A DNA stretch of 46,468 bases from Actinomycetes bacterium (GCA_023431405.1 JAEYVZ010000081.1:1-46468); one strand, 5' to 3'. Positions 1 to 8,174 are shown, counted from the stretch's first letter. The notes: a model not told the origin generated them from the sequence alone. Translations and numbers: made by a program.

Positions 1-1049
1 CCCGTCCACGTGGGGGCGGCGAGGGCCGACAGGCTCAGGATCGAGCCCGCCACGGCGACCGCCAGCACCGAGGCGACGCCGCCGAGCGCCGAGATCGCGC
101 CGCTCACATGAGCTGCGGCGCTGATCGTCGCGCCGCTCCCGGCCGCACCGGCGCCGCTCCCGGCCGCACCTGCGCCGCCGCCGACCGACCCCATGCCGCC
201 GCCGGCATCCGTTCCTGCTGCTGCCGCGAGCGCCACGATCGGCGTTCCCCCGCCCTGGAGGGTCGCGAGGTAGCTCGTCGCGGCCAGGGAGCCGATCGCC
301 AGCGGAAGGAGCACCATGGGCAGACGCTGTGAGACGGACTGCGCTTCAGAGGCGACGATCGCGCATCGCGCACAGTCGGCGAGGTGTCGCTCGAGCTTCG
401 CGTGATCGCGCCTGCCGAGGGTTCCGCGGGCATACGCACCGAGGCGGTCGATCGTCCAGGCGCAGTCGGACCCCGGCTCCACCGACCTCAAGTGGGCCTG
501 CACCCAGGCCTCCCGGAGCCCTTCGCGGGCGCGGAACGCGAGCTGCGCGACCGCCGTCGGCTTGATCCCCAGCAGCGGCGCCACCTCGGCGGGCTTCATC
601 TGCTCGACCTCGGTGTACCAGAGCACCTCCTGCCAGCGCGTCGGGAGACTCCGGAAGGCGCGATGGGCCAGCGACCGGTCGAGCGCCTCGTCCGTCGCAT
701 GGTCGTGCGCGACCGGATCCTCCCAAGCCTCGACGTCGTCGATCGCGACCTCTCGGCGGGCACGCCCCCAGCCCGCCGCGGTGTTGCGGATGCTGGTGAA
801 CAGGTACGCGCGGAAGGCCCCGGTCGGACCCCCGCCGTTGCGGACGGCGCGCAGGATGCGGGCATACGCCTCCTGCACGAGGTCGTCGGGGTCGATGCTC
901 GACGTCACCGAGCGGGCGACGACGATTCCCGACCGGTAGTGGCGTCGCCACAGCTCGCCGAAGGCCGCATCATCGCCGTCGCGTGCGCGCACGACGAGGT
1001 CGGCGTCCGCGAGCTCGGGTGTGCTCTGCGTCGTCTCGTGTGAATCCAT
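1..1049 (-). CDS. ECF-type sigma factor with C-terminal zinc finger and membrane segments (partial, runs off left edge)
   Basis: Reading leftward from the ATG at 1049-1047 gives 349 residues with no stop before the window edge, so the C-terminus is missing. Residues about 18-95 resemble sigma region 2 (DPDDLVQEAYARI, residues 53-65) and about 120-180 resemble region 4 (LPTRWQEVLWYTEVEQMKP, then a helix-turn-helix). Next comes a zf-HC2-like finger (C196, H222, C226, C229), as in anti-sigma factors, then a hydrophobic segment (243-262), a Gly/Ala/Ser-rich linker and a second hydrophobic stretch (about 313-345). An AGGGA ribosome site precedes the ATG. Seen: sigma and zinc-finger motifs in one continuous frame. 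Known: actinobacteria carry sigma factors with fused anti-sigma-like tails. Inferred: the protein is membrane-tethered and self-inhibited until a signal releases it. The missing C-terminus may be an extracellular sensor or wall-binding domain. Confidence 0.85.
   Translation of the reverse strand, partial: MDSHETTQSTPELADADLVVRARDGDDAAFGELWRRHYRSGIVVARSVTSSIDPDDLVQEAYARILRAVRNGGGPTGAFRAYLFTSIRNTAAGWGRARREVAIDDVEAWEDPVAHDHATDEALDRSLAHRAFRSLPTRWQEVLWYTEVEQMKPAEVAPLLGIKPTAVAQLAFRAREGLREAWVQAHLRSVEPGSDCAWTIDRLGAYARGTLGRRDHAKLERHLADCARCAIVASEAQSVSQRLPMVLLPLAIGSLAATSYLATLQGGGTPIVALAAAAGTDAGGGMGSVGGGAGAAGSGAGAAGSGATISAAAHVSGAISALGGVASVLAVAVAGSILSLSALAAPTWT
130..170 (-). repeat. Two-copy 21-bp direct repeat coding the Gly/Ala/Ser linker of the sigma factor
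   Basis: The same 20 bases occur at 130-149 and 151-170, giving a 21-bp period that codes two copies of a seven-residue Gly/Ala/Ser unit between the two hydrophobic segments of the sigma factor. The period is a multiple of three, so copy number could vary without a frameshift. Confidence 0.8.
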
Positions 1050-1391
1050 TCCCTGCTGTCTCCCCCCCCAGATGAGACTCGCCGGACCACCGATTATGAC
1101 GCGACCGACCCCATTCCGACGATTCGGCGCACGAGCGGGGCTTTTCTGCGCCTTCTGCTCGGCACGCCCCGCGACTCGGGCGGATTCACCGGATTCTCTT
1201 CGCGACTCGCGTCATAGAACCGGGACAGCGCGGTCTCATGATCTGGAAGCGTTCGCGACGACGTTGGGGGGTCACCGGAGTCGTCGCGATGCGACCGCCT
1301 CGGCGGTTCACCATCGACTCCGACTGGGGAGGGGTCGCCGGTGCCGCCGCCCGTCGGTCCGCCTCTGGGGGGAGGCGTGATGCGGGAGGGT

Positions 1392-1426
1392 GGCGGGGCG
1401 GGTTCGCGGGGGCGGACCGCCCCGCC
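1392..1426 (-). terminator. GC-rich hairpin downstream of nagA
   Basis: A perfect 10-bp stem (1392-1401 with 1417-1426, GGCGGGGCGG / CCGCCCCGCC) with a 15-nt loop lies about 70 bp past the nagA stop. There is no U-tract, as is common for actinobacterial terminators. Confidence 0.5.
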
Positions 1427-1436
1427 CGACCCGTCC

Positions 1437-1495
1437 TCTGCGCCCGACTCGTCCTCTGCGCCCTGCCGTCTTCTGCGCCCTGCCGTTCTGCGCCC
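1437..1495 (-). repeat. Four-unit degenerate tandem repeat after nagA
   Basis: TCTGCGCCC occurs at 1437, 1455, 1472 and 1487, separated by variable 6-9 nt spacers (periods 18, 17 and 15). The array starts 4 bp beyond the nagA stop and runs towards the hairpin at 1392-1426. Unequal period lengths argue against coding. Function unknown. Confidence 0.7.
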
Positions 1496-1498
1496 TGG

Positions 1499-2644
1499 TC
1501 AGGCCGGCGTTGCAGGGGCGCCGTCGACCCATACGCCACGGACGGCGAGGTCTTCGTCGAGCAGCACCGCATCGGCGACGGCTCCCACACGGAGGGATCC
1601 CCAGCGACTGTGGAGACCGACCGCGCGGGCGGGGACCGCGGTGATCGCGGCGACAGCCTGGGGGAGCGGGATTCCCGTGCCGACCACCTGTCGCAGCGCG
1701 GCATCCTGCGTCAGGGTCGACCCGGCGATCGCGCCGTCGGCGTCGAGCCGCGCGATGCCGTCGGCGACCGTCACAGCGAGGCCGCCCAGTTCGTAGCGGC
1801 CGTCGGCGGCACCCGCGGCGGCCATCGCGTCGGTGACAAGGGCGATGCGACCGGGTGCGCCGGCGAAGGCGAGGGCGATCACGTCAGGGTGCACGTGGAC
1901 GCCGTCGGCGATGATCTCCAGGGTGACGCGCGCGTCGCGCATCGCCGCGATGACCGGCCCGGGTGCCCGGTGGTGGATACCGGCCATCGCGTTGAAGGCG
2001 TGGGTGAGGATGGTGGCGCCGGCGTCGAAGGCGGCGGCGGCCTGCTCGGCGGTGGCGGAGGTGTGTCCGACAGCGGCGGCGACCCCGGATGCCGCGAGGT
2101 GGCGGATGGCATCCATCGCACCCGGGAGTTCCGGTGCGAGGGTCACTTGACGGATCGTGCCGCGGCCCGCCTCCAGCAGCCGGTCGATCGCCGCCGCGTC
2201 GGGGGGCCTCAGGAGGCTTTCGGTGTGGGCGCCCTTGCGGGCCGGGTCGAGGAAGGGCCCTTCGAGGTGGCTGCCGAGCACGGTCGGGTCGTGGTCGCTC
2301 ACCTCGGCGACCATGGCCGCGCGGGCGCACAGGTCGTCGAGCGGCGCGGTGACGAGGGAGATGACGGCGCGGGTCGTGCCGTGCTGCCGGTGAACGGCAC
2401 GCGCGTGTGCGATCGCCTCCGCGCCGTCGTCGTACGACACGCCGCCACCGCCGTGGCCGTGGAGGTCGATGAAGCCGGGCGTGAGATACCTGTCGCTGCC
2501 GTCGACCTCATCGGACACCGGCAGGCTTCGCCAGGTCGACCCGGTGCCCGCCGCGCTCACGACGCCGTCGGTGAAGGCCACCCATGCGTCGTCGGTGATC
2601 GTTCCGTCGTCGACGAGGCGGGCGGAATGGATGACGGTGGTCAT
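1499..2644 (-). CDS. nagA: N-acetylglucosamine-6-phosphate deacetylase
   Basis: The 381-residue product is a complete NagA-type amidohydrolase, which removes acetate from GlcNAc-6-phosphate to give glucosamine-6-phosphate in the cytoplasm. Visible family motifs: metal-site FIDLHGHGGGG (H62, H64), HLEGPF with the metal Glu at E128, VGHTSAT (H194), THAFNAM (H215) and the catalytic Asp in LVTDAM (D272). The chosen ATG overlaps the stop of the upstream hexosaminidase gene as ATGA, so the two are translationally coupled. A longer in-frame reading upstream runs antisense through that gene and is not real. No glucosamine-6-phosphate deaminase or GlcNAc kinase is in the window, so the pathway must be completed elsewhere. 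Confidence 0.95.
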   Translation of the reverse strand: MTTVIHSARLVDDGTITDDAWVAFTDGVVSAAGTGSTWRSLPVSDEVDGSDRYLTPGFIDLHGHGGGGVSYDDGAEAIAHARAVHRQHGTTRAVISLVTAPLDDLCARAAMVAEVSDHDPTVLGSHLEGPFLDPARKGAHTESLLRPPDAAAIDRLLEAGRGTIRQVTLAPELPGAMDAIRHLAASGVAAAVGHTSATAEQAAAAFDAGATILTHAFNAMAGIHHRAPGPVIAAMRDARVTLEIIADGVHVHPDVIALAFAGAPGRIALVTDAMAAAGAADGRYELGGLAVTVADGIARLDADGAIAGSTLTQDAALRQVVGTGIPLPQAVAAITAVPARAVGLHSRWGSLRVGAVADAVLLDEDLAVRGVWVDGAPATPA

Positions 2645-4170
2645 GACGGCAGGTCCTCCCTGACGGTCCAGTCGATCTCGGCGAGCGGCGCGAAGCGGAT
2701 GCCGTGCGCCTGCCACAGCGGGGCCAGTCCCGCCACGCGGGTGCGGAACGACTCCCACGTGCGGTCCGGAGTGCTGCCGGCCGCCGGCGACCAGGCCGCT
2801 TCGGCGGCGGCGGCGATGCGGGGGAAGGCGAGCGCGTCGATGTCGGCGAGGTCCCGCACGGTCTCGGTCCACAGGGGCGCCTCGACGCCGAGGATCTGAT
2901 CGTCGCCCACGCCGGCGATCACCTGGGCCGGGTCCCAGTCGTACGCGCGCTGGGCGGAGGTGACACCTCGGGCCCACGTGAGCCCGAGGGGAGAGTCGGG
3001 GTCGGCCTTCATGTCGAGGTACACGGCGTCGGCCGGAGAGAGGATGACGCGGGCGCCGTGCTCGATGAAGGCGCGCGTGCGCTCGTCGGCGCCGTCGACC
3101 GGCGACACGAAGCCCCAGTACTGTCCGACCGTGGAGCGATCGAGGCCCGCTGCCGCCCCGGCCTCGTGCCAGGCGATCGGCGTCTTGCCGAGCGCCGCCA
3201 CCATCGCGCTCACACGCGCGACGAAGCGTGCGTAGGCGTCGGGTGCCGTGCCGAGCGCCTCGTCGCCGCCGATGTGCACGTACGGTCCGGGCGTGAGTGC
3301 CGCGGTCTCTCGCAGCACGTCGTCCACGAACGTGTAGGTGGCCTCGTCGTCGATGCGCAGCGAGGAGAACCCGACCGCCATCCCGTCGTAGGCGGTGCCG
3401 TTGACCGGCAGCTCCCCGCCGTAGTCGCGCACGACCTCGTGGATGTGCTCCGACAGCACCGGCTCCTCCGAGAGCTCGGGGTAGGCCAGCGACACGGCGT
3501 GCGTGTGACCGGGCATGTCGATCTCGGGCACGACGCTCATGTGCTTCGATGCCGCGTAGGCGACGAGGTCGGCATACTCCGCCTGCGTGAAGAAGCCGCC
3601 CGGGTCGCCTCCGACCGACGATCCGGCGGCTCGCTCGGTGAGGAGCGGACGCGAGCGCATCTCCAGGCGCCACCCCTGATCGTCGGTGAGGTGGAGGTGC
3701 AGCACGTTGAACTTCAGGGCCGAGGCGCGATCGATGTAGGCCTTCACGGTATCGACGCCGTGGAAGTGACGCGCCACGTCGAGCATGACTCCGCGGTAGG
3801 GGAAGCGCGGGGCATCGGAGATGCGCACCGCCGGGACCGTCCCTGCGCCGTCGTGGACGCTCAGCAGCTGGCTGAGTGTGTGCACGCCGTAGAAGAGGCC
3901 GGCGGCATCCGCGCCGACGATGCGCACCGCGTCGGGCGTGACCTCGAGCGTGTACGACTCCGGGGCTCCGCCGGGGGAGACGGCGAGGTCGATCGCGCCA
4001 TGGGCCGGGTCGAGGGCGTCATCGTCGGGGAGACGCGCCTCCAGGATGCGGCGGAGTTCGGCGCCGGCGGCAGGGTCGCCGGTCAGGGGTGTTGCGAGTG
4101 AGACGGCGAATGGCGCGTCGCCGGTCTCCTCGACCGAAGCGGGCAGCGGGGCCAGGGGAAGGGAGGTCAC
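2641..4170 (-). CDS. GH20 beta-N-acetylhexosaminidase
   Basis: The 509-residue product is a glycoside hydrolase family 20 enzyme that releases terminal GlcNAc/GalNAc from chitin oligomers or muropeptide sugars. An N-terminal alpha/beta GH20b-like domain (about 10-120) precedes the TIM barrel. The barrel has YRGVMLDVARHF near residue 125, HLHLTDDQGWR near 158, and the catalytic Asp-Glu pair D303-E304 in HIGGDEA, as expected for substrate-assisted catalysis. There is no signal peptide or lipobox, so the enzyme probably acts inside the cell on imported disaccharides. The gene is first in a two-gene operon with nagA (4-bp overlap), which feeds its product, once phosphorylated, straight into deacetylation. 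Confidence 0.93.
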   Translation of the reverse strand: MTSLPLAPLPASVEETGDAPFAVSLATPLTGDPAAGAELRRILEARLPDDDALDPAHGAIDLAVSPGGAPESYTLEVTPDAVRIVGADAAGLFYGVHTLSQLLSVHDGAGTVPAVRISDAPRFPYRGVMLDVARHFHGVDTVKAYIDRASALKFNVLHLHLTDDQGWRLEMRSRPLLTERAAGSSVGGDPGGFFTQAEYADLVAYAASKHMSVVPEIDMPGHTHAVSLAYPELSEEPVLSEHIHEVVRDYGGELPVNGTAYDGMAVGFSSLRIDDEATYTFVDDVLRETAALTPGPYVHIGGDEALGTAPDAYARFVARVSAMVAALGKTPIAWHEAGAAAGLDRSTVGQYWGFVSPVDGADERTRAFIEHGARVILSPADAVYLDMKADPDSPLGLTWARGVTSAQRAYDWDPAQVIAGVGDDQILGVEAPLWTETVRDLADIDALAFPRIAAAAEAAWSPAAGSTPDRTWESFRTRVAGLAPLWQAHGIRFAPLAEIDWTVREDLPS

Positions 4171-4221
4171 GATCGCTCCATTCTGCTCAGCGCCGGGGCG
4201 GCACGCCAGGAGCAGGACATG

Positions 4222-4234
4222 TAAGGATGCCTAA
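4222..4234. promoter_or_regulatory. Imperfect inverted repeat upstream of the GH20-nagA operon
   Basis: TAAGG-ATG-CCTAA lies 52 bp upstream of the GH20 start and about 40 bp before the glyA promoter region, in a locally AT-rich stretch. It is a near-palindrome (one mismatched pair) and could be an operator for the amino-sugar operon. It only loosely resembles a DtxR/IdeR iron box because the arm spacing is different. Confidence 0.3.
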
Positions 4235-4272
4235 CAAATTGGGTGACGAAAGCCTATCAGCGGGTCATCCGG

Positions 4273-4278
4273 TATGGT
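4273..4278 (+). promoter_or_regulatory. Probable -10 element of glyA-folD
   Basis: TATGGT fits the actinobacterial TANNNT -10 consensus and would start transcription a few bases before the ZTP riboswitch. I see no clear -35. Confidence 0.45.
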
Positions 4279-4282
4279 GGAT

Positions 4283-4358
4283 GCGTCGCGACTGGCGTTG
4301 AGGTGGGCCACCACCGGGGAGCGACCGACACGGCATTCGACCGCACGCCTGGGCCGAT
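4283..4358 (+). ncRNA. ZTP (pfl motif) riboswitch controlling glyA-folD
   Basis: The leader carries the conserved blocks of the ZTP/pfl riboswitch in order. GCGACTGGCG (4288-4297) forms the first conserved half; CCACCGGGGAGCGACC (4310-4325) is the central conserved core; CGCCTGGGC (4346-4354) is the 3' pseudoknot segment. It ends about 40 nt before the glyA ATG. The family senses ZMP/ZTP (AICAR phosphates), which build up when 10-formyl-tetrahydrofolate is short, and it commonly precedes glyA, folD and purH. Placement directly ahead of glyA-folD matches that role, and binding should switch the operon on. The exact 5' end and the expression platform are uncertain. Confidence 0.9.
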
Positions 4359-4396
4359 GCGAGATTCATCCCGAAAGCCGTCGTCAGGAGATCGTC

Positions 4397-5671
4397 ATGA
4401 CCGATTCTGTCTTCAACGCCCCGCTCGCCGAGGTCGACCCCGAGATCGCGCAGGTGCTCGACCGCGAGCTCGCCCGTCAGCGCGGCTACCTCGAGATGAT
4501 CGCATCCGAGAACTTCGTGCCCGTCTCCGTGCTGCAGTCGCAGGGCTCCGTGCTCACCAACAAGTACGCCGAGGGCTACCCCGGGCGCCGCTACTACGGC
4601 GGCTGCGAGGAGGTCGACGTCGCCGAGGAGCTCGCGATCCAGCGGGCGAAAGACCTCTTCGGCGCCGAGTTCGCCAACGTCCAGCCCCACTCGGGCGCCT
4701 CGGCGAACGCCGCCGTGCTGCACGCCATCGCCCGCCCCGGCGACACGCTGCTGGGTCTCGCCCTCGATCAGGGCGGTCACCTCACCCACGGCATGAAGAT
4801 CAACTTCTCCGGCCGCCTTTACAACATCGTCGCGTACGGCGTCGACCCCGAGACCTCCGTCATCGACATGGACGAGGTCGCCCGCCTCGCCCGCGAGCAC
4901 CAGCCGAAGGTCATCATCGCCGGCTGGTCGGCGTACCCGCGTCAGCTCGACTTCGCGCGCTTCCGCGAGATCGCCGACGAGGTCGGCGCGCTGCTGTGGG
5001 TCGACATGGCGCACTTCGCCGGTCTCGTCGCCGCGGGCCTCCACCCGTCGCCCGTGCCGCACGCCCACGTCGTCTCCTCGACGGTGCACAAGACGATCGG
5101 CGGCCCCCGCTCGGGCTTCATCCTCACCAACGACGCCGACATCGCGAAGAAGATCAACACGGCCGTCTTCCCCGGTCAGCAGGGCGGTCCGCTCATGCAC
5201 GTGATCGCTGCGAAGGCCACCGCGTTCAAGCTCGCCGCGACGCCTGCGTTCAAGGAGCGCCAGGAGCGCACGGTGCGCGGCGCCGCGATCCTCGCGGAGC
5301 GCCTCAGCCAGCAGGACGTGAAGGATGCCGGCATCGCGATCCGCTCCGGCGGCACCGACGTGCACCTCGTGCTCGTCGACCTCCGCGACGCCGCCATCGA
5401 CGGCAAGCAGGCAGAAGACCTCCTCCACGACATCCGCATCACGGTCAACCGCAACGCCGTGCCGAACGACCCGCGCCCCCCGATGGTCACGTCGGGTCTG
5501 CGCATCGGCACCCCGGCGCTCGCCACCCGCGGCTTCGGCGACGCCGAGTTCACCGAGGTGGCCGACGTCATCGCCCTGGCTCTGCAGCCGGGCGCTGACC
5601 TCGACGCGCTGCGTGAGCGCGTGGCGAAGCTCGCCGACGCCTTCCCGCTCTACCCGGGCCTTCAGCAGTGA
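4397..5671 (+). CDS. glyA: Serine hydroxymethyltransferase
   Basis: The 424-residue product is a full-length PLP enzyme that converts serine and tetrahydrofolate to glycine and 5,10-methylene-THF, the main source of one-carbon units. The PLP lysine is K232 in STVHKTIGGPRSG; SENF (37-40), YAEGYPGRRYYGGC (57-70) and VDMAHFAGL (202-210) are family hallmarks. The ATG at 4397 follows CAGGAG at a suitable distance, whereas the in-frame extension upstream runs through the riboswitch and is rejected. The gene overlaps folD (GTGA), so the two are co-translated. Confidence 0.97.
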   Translation: MTDSVFNAPLAEVDPEIAQVLDRELARQRGYLEMIASENFVPVSVLQSQGSVLTNKYAEGYPGRRYYGGCEEVDVAEELAIQRAKDLFGAEFANVQPHSGASANAAVLHAIARPGDTLLGLALDQGGHLTHGMKINFSGRLYNIVAYGVDPETSVIDMDEVARLAREHQPKVIIAGWSAYPRQLDFARFREIADEVGALLWVDMAHFAGLVAAGLHPSPVPHAHVVSSTVHKTIGGPRSGFILTNDADIAKKINTAVFPGQQGGPLMHVIAAKATAFKLAATPAFKERQERTVRGAAILAERLSQQDVKDAGIAIRSGGTDVHLVLVDLRDAAIDGKQAEDLLHDIRITVNRNAVPNDPRPPMVTSGLRIGTPALATRGFGDAEFTEVADVIALALQPGADLDALRERVAKLADAFPLYPGLQQ

Positions 5672-6555
5672 CCGCGCAGCGCCTCGACGGGGTCGCGACG
5701 GCATCCGCCATCAAGTCGGAGCTGGCGGAGCGTGTCGCCGCGCTCGCCGCGAAGGGGATCGTGCCGGGGCTCGGCACGCTCCTCGTCGGCGACGACGGGG
5801 CATCCCGCTCCTACGTCACCGGCAAGCACCGCGACTGCGCGGAGGTCGGCGTCGCGTCGATCTCCGTCGAGCTTCCTGCCACCGCGACGCAGGAGGAGAT
5901 CGCCGCCGCCGTCCGCGGTCTCAACGAAGACCCGGCGGTCACCGGCTTCATCGTTCAGCTGCCGCTGCCGGCGGGCATCGACGAGAACGCCATCCTCGAG
6001 CTCATCGACCCCGCCAAGGATGCCGACGGGCTCCACCCGACCAACCTCGGCCGTCTCGTGCTCGGAGTCGACCCGCGCAACGCCGTCGCCGCGCCACTGC
6101 CGTGCACGCCCGCCGGCATCGTGGAGCTGCTCGAACGGCACGGCGTCGCCATCGCCGGCAGGCACGTGACGGTGATCGGCCGGGGGATCACCGTCGGCCG
6201 GCCCCTGGGGCTCCTGCTCACCCGCAAGGGGACCGATGCGACGGTCACCCTGACCCACTCCCGTACGCCCGATCTGGCCGCCGAGGTGGCCCGCGCCGAC
6301 ATCGTGGTGGCGGCGGTCGGACAGCCGCACCTCGTGAAGCCCGAGTGGATCAAGCCGGGCGCGGCCGTGCTGGATGTGGGGGTGACCCGCGTCGGCACGA
6401 CCGAGACGGGGCGCGCGAAGCTTGCGGGCGACGTCGATCCGGCAGTCGCCGAGGTCGCCGGCTGGCTGTCGCCCAACCCGGGCGGGGTGGGCCCCATGAC
6501 CCGTGCGATGCTCGTGGCGAACGTCGTGGAGGCCGCGGAGCGTCACGCCGGCTGA
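5668..6555 (+). CDS. folD: Bifunctional methylene-THF dehydrogenase / methenyl-THF cyclohydrolase
   Basis: The 295-residue product oxidises 5,10-methylene-THF to methenyl-THF and hydrolyses it to 10-formyl-THF. It has the catalytic Tyr49 and Lys53 (YVTGKHRDC), the QLPLP loop, PCTPAGIVELL and the NADP-binding stretch VIGRGITVGRPLG. The usual Ser after GR is Gly here, seen in some actinobacterial FolDs. It starts with GTG overlapping the glyA stop. GlyA and FolD do consecutive steps, so the ZTP riboswitch sets flux to formyl-THF for purine and fMet synthesis. Confidence 0.96.
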   Translation: MTAQRLDGVATASAIKSELAERVAALAAKGIVPGLGTLLVGDDGASRSYVTGKHRDCAEVGVASISVELPATATQEEIAAAVRGLNEDPAVTGFIVQLPLPAGIDENAILELIDPAKDADGLHPTNLGRLVLGVDPRNAVAAPLPCTPAGIVELLERHGVAIAGRHVTVIGRGITVGRPLGLLLTRKGTDATVTLTHSRTPDLAAEVARADIVVAAVGQPHLVKPEWIKPGAAVLDVGVTRVGTTETGRAKLAGDVDPAVAEVAGWLSPNPGGVGPMTRAMLVANVVEAAERHAG

Positions 6556-6585
6556 CCGATCGCGAGCTCCCGCGCCGTCAGCCGT

Positions 6586-7320
6586 TCAGGCGGTGAAGCG
6601 CGCCAGGAACTCTCTGGTGCGCGGATGCTGCGGCGCGGCGAACAGGTCGGCGGGCGACCCCTGCTCGATGATCGTCCCGGCGTCGAGGAAGATCACGCGG
6701 TCGGCGACATCGCGCGCGAACGCCATCTCGTGGGTCGCCATGAGGATCGTCGCGCCCTCCCCGGCGAGATCGCGGACGAGTTCGAGCACTTCCCCGACCA
6801 GTTCGGGGTCGAGGGCCGAGGTGATCTCGTCGAGGAGGAGCACCTCCGGGTTGGTCGCGATCGCCCGGACGATCGCCGCGCGCTGCTGCTGACCCCCGGA
6901 GAGGCGGTCGGGGTGCTCCTTCGCCTTGTCGGCCAGTCCGATCCGCTCCAGGAGTGTGAGGGCGCGGGCCTCCGCTTCCTTCCGCGGCATCCGGTGCACG
7001 ACGCGAGACGCGAGGGTCACGTTGTCGAGCACCGACAGGTGGGGGAAGAGGTTGAAGCTCTGGAACACGGCGCCGAACCGGGCGCGCACACGGTTGGCGT
7101 CCACGCGCGGGTCGGAGATGTCGTCGTCGCCGAGGAAGATCTGGCCGTCGTCGATCGGCTCCAGCAGGCCCAGGCAGCGCAGCAGCGTCGACTTCCCCGA
7201 TCCGCTCGCGCCGATGAGCGCCACCACTTCGTGCTGGGCGAGGGCGACATCGACGCCCTTCAGCACATCACGGTCGCCGAACGCCTTCCAGATGCCGGTG
7301 GCGTGGAGCAGAGCACTCAC
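6586..7320 (-). CDS. Polar amino-acid ABC importer, ATP-binding protein
   Basis: The 244-residue ATPase has Walker A GASGSGKST (about 34-42), Q-loop, signature LSGGQQQR, Walker B VLLLDEITSALD and switch His in ATHEM. The short length, LLRCLGLLEPIDDGQI and FQSFNLFPHLSVLDNV place it in the GlnQ/HisP family. The GTG start overlaps the stop of the permease gene (GTGA), making it third in a substrate-binding protein-permease-ATPase operon. The specific amino acid cannot be read from the sequence. Confidence 0.92.
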   Translation of the reverse strand: MSALLHATGIWKAFGDRDVLKGVDVALAQHEVVALIGASGSGKSTLLRCLGLLEPIDDGQIFLGDDDISDPRVDANRVRARFGAVFQSFNLFPHLSVLDNVTLASRVVHRMPRKEAEARALTLLERIGLADKAKEHPDRLSGGQQQRAAIVRAIATNPEVLLLDEITSALDPELVGEVLELVRDLAGEGATILMATHEMAFARDVADRVIFLDAGTIIEQGSPADLFAAPQHPRTREFLARFTA

Positions 7321-8174
7321 AGCACGGCTCCCGTCTGCTCGCGCATGCGCAGGCGCGCGGTGTACCAGTCGGTGAGCCGCACGGTCGGGATCGCCAGGAG
7401 CACGAAGAGGATGCCGGCAACCACGTACGGCGTGAAGTTGTATGCCTGCGATGCCTCGATCTGCGCCGCGCGCACGGCATCCATCGCCCCGAGGATCGAG
7501 ATGAGACCGACGTCTTTCTGCATCGAGATGAAGTCGTTCATGAGCGGCGGGGTCATCTTCCGCAGCGCCTGCGGCAGGACGACCCGGCGGAGCGTCTGCA
7601 CGTAGCCGAGACCGAGGGCGCGCGCCGCGAGTCGCTGCGACGGATGCACCGCCTCGATGCCCGCCCGGATCACCTCGGCGACGTACGCGGAGTACGTGAG
7701 GGTCACGGCGATGACACCGAGCACGACCGGGGGGATGCGGGTGTCGAGGATGGTTGGAAGGCCGAAGCCCACGAGGAACAGCACGATGATGAACGGCACG
7801 CCGCGGAACAGGTCGGTGTACGCCGCCGTCAGCACGCGCAGAGGGAAGAAGACGGGGCCGCGCAGCGTGCGCAGGAGAGCGATCACGAGCGCCACCGCAC
7901 CGACGGTGACCACCGAGATGCCGAGCACCTGCAGATTCAGCAGGAAGCCCTCCCATACGCGGGGAAGGGCTTTCAGGGCCACTTCGGGGTTGAAGAAGGA
8001 GCGCTGCACCGCCTCCCACCCGGGGGTGTTGATGACGGTCGCCCACACGATGCCCGCGAACGCGAGGGTAGACGCGATCGCGACAAGAACCGACCGCCGC
8101 TCGCGGCTCTTGCGGTACGCGCGACGACCGAGCTCGAGGTCGCTCGGCTGGTGCGGAGGCGCAGGTGTGGACAC
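7317..8174 (-). CDS. Polar amino-acid ABC importer, permease
   Basis: The 285-residue membrane protein has about six hydrophobic helices and the His/Glu/Gln/Arg permease signature around ALGLGYVQTLRRVVLPQALRK (about residues 195-215), which contacts the ATPase. A charged N-terminal tail of about 28 residues precedes the first helix. One permease gene implies a homodimer. It lies 22 bp downstream of the binding-protein gene and overlaps the ATPase gene. Confidence 0.92.
   Translation of the reverse strand: MSTPAPPHQPSDLELGRRAYRKSRERRSVLVAIASTLAFAGIVWATVINTPGWEAVQRSFFNPEVALKALPRVWEGFLLNLQVLGISVVTVGAVALVIALLRTLRGPVFFPLRVLTAAYTDLFRGVPFIIVLFLVGFGLPTILDTRIPPVVLGVIAVTLTYSAYVAEVIRAGIEAVHPSQRLAARALGLGYVQTLRRVVLPQALRKMTPPLMNDFISMQKDVGLISILGAMDAVRAAQIEASQAYNFTPYVVAGILFVLLAIPTVRLTDWYTARLRMREQTGAVL

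Larger units (their letters stand above)
1050..1498. other. 449-bp intergenic stretch between sigma factor and nagA
   Basis: No credible gene is seen. The left part should hold the sigma-factor promoter; the hexamer CATAAT on the minus strand (1093-1098) is a possible -10, with no convincing -35. The right part holds a GC-rich hairpin (1392-1426) and a degenerate tandem repeat (1437-1495), listed separately. Long open frames cross this stretch on both strands, but they are arginine- and proline-rich, as expected of chance frames in GC-rich DNA. Confidence 0.6.

Noticed and set aside
1238..2899. Long open frame on the plus strand across nagA
   Set aside because: It is antisense to a well-supported gene, is rich in Arg, Gly, Asp and Val, and has no motif. 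Such frames are expected in GC-rich DNA; the same applies to long antisense frames across hpaE, glpD, the ThDP enzyme and the rib genes.
4222..4234. DtxR/IdeR iron box
   Set aside because: The arms are only three bases apart, unlike the 19-bp iron box, and matches to the consensus are poor. Kept only as a generic palindrome.
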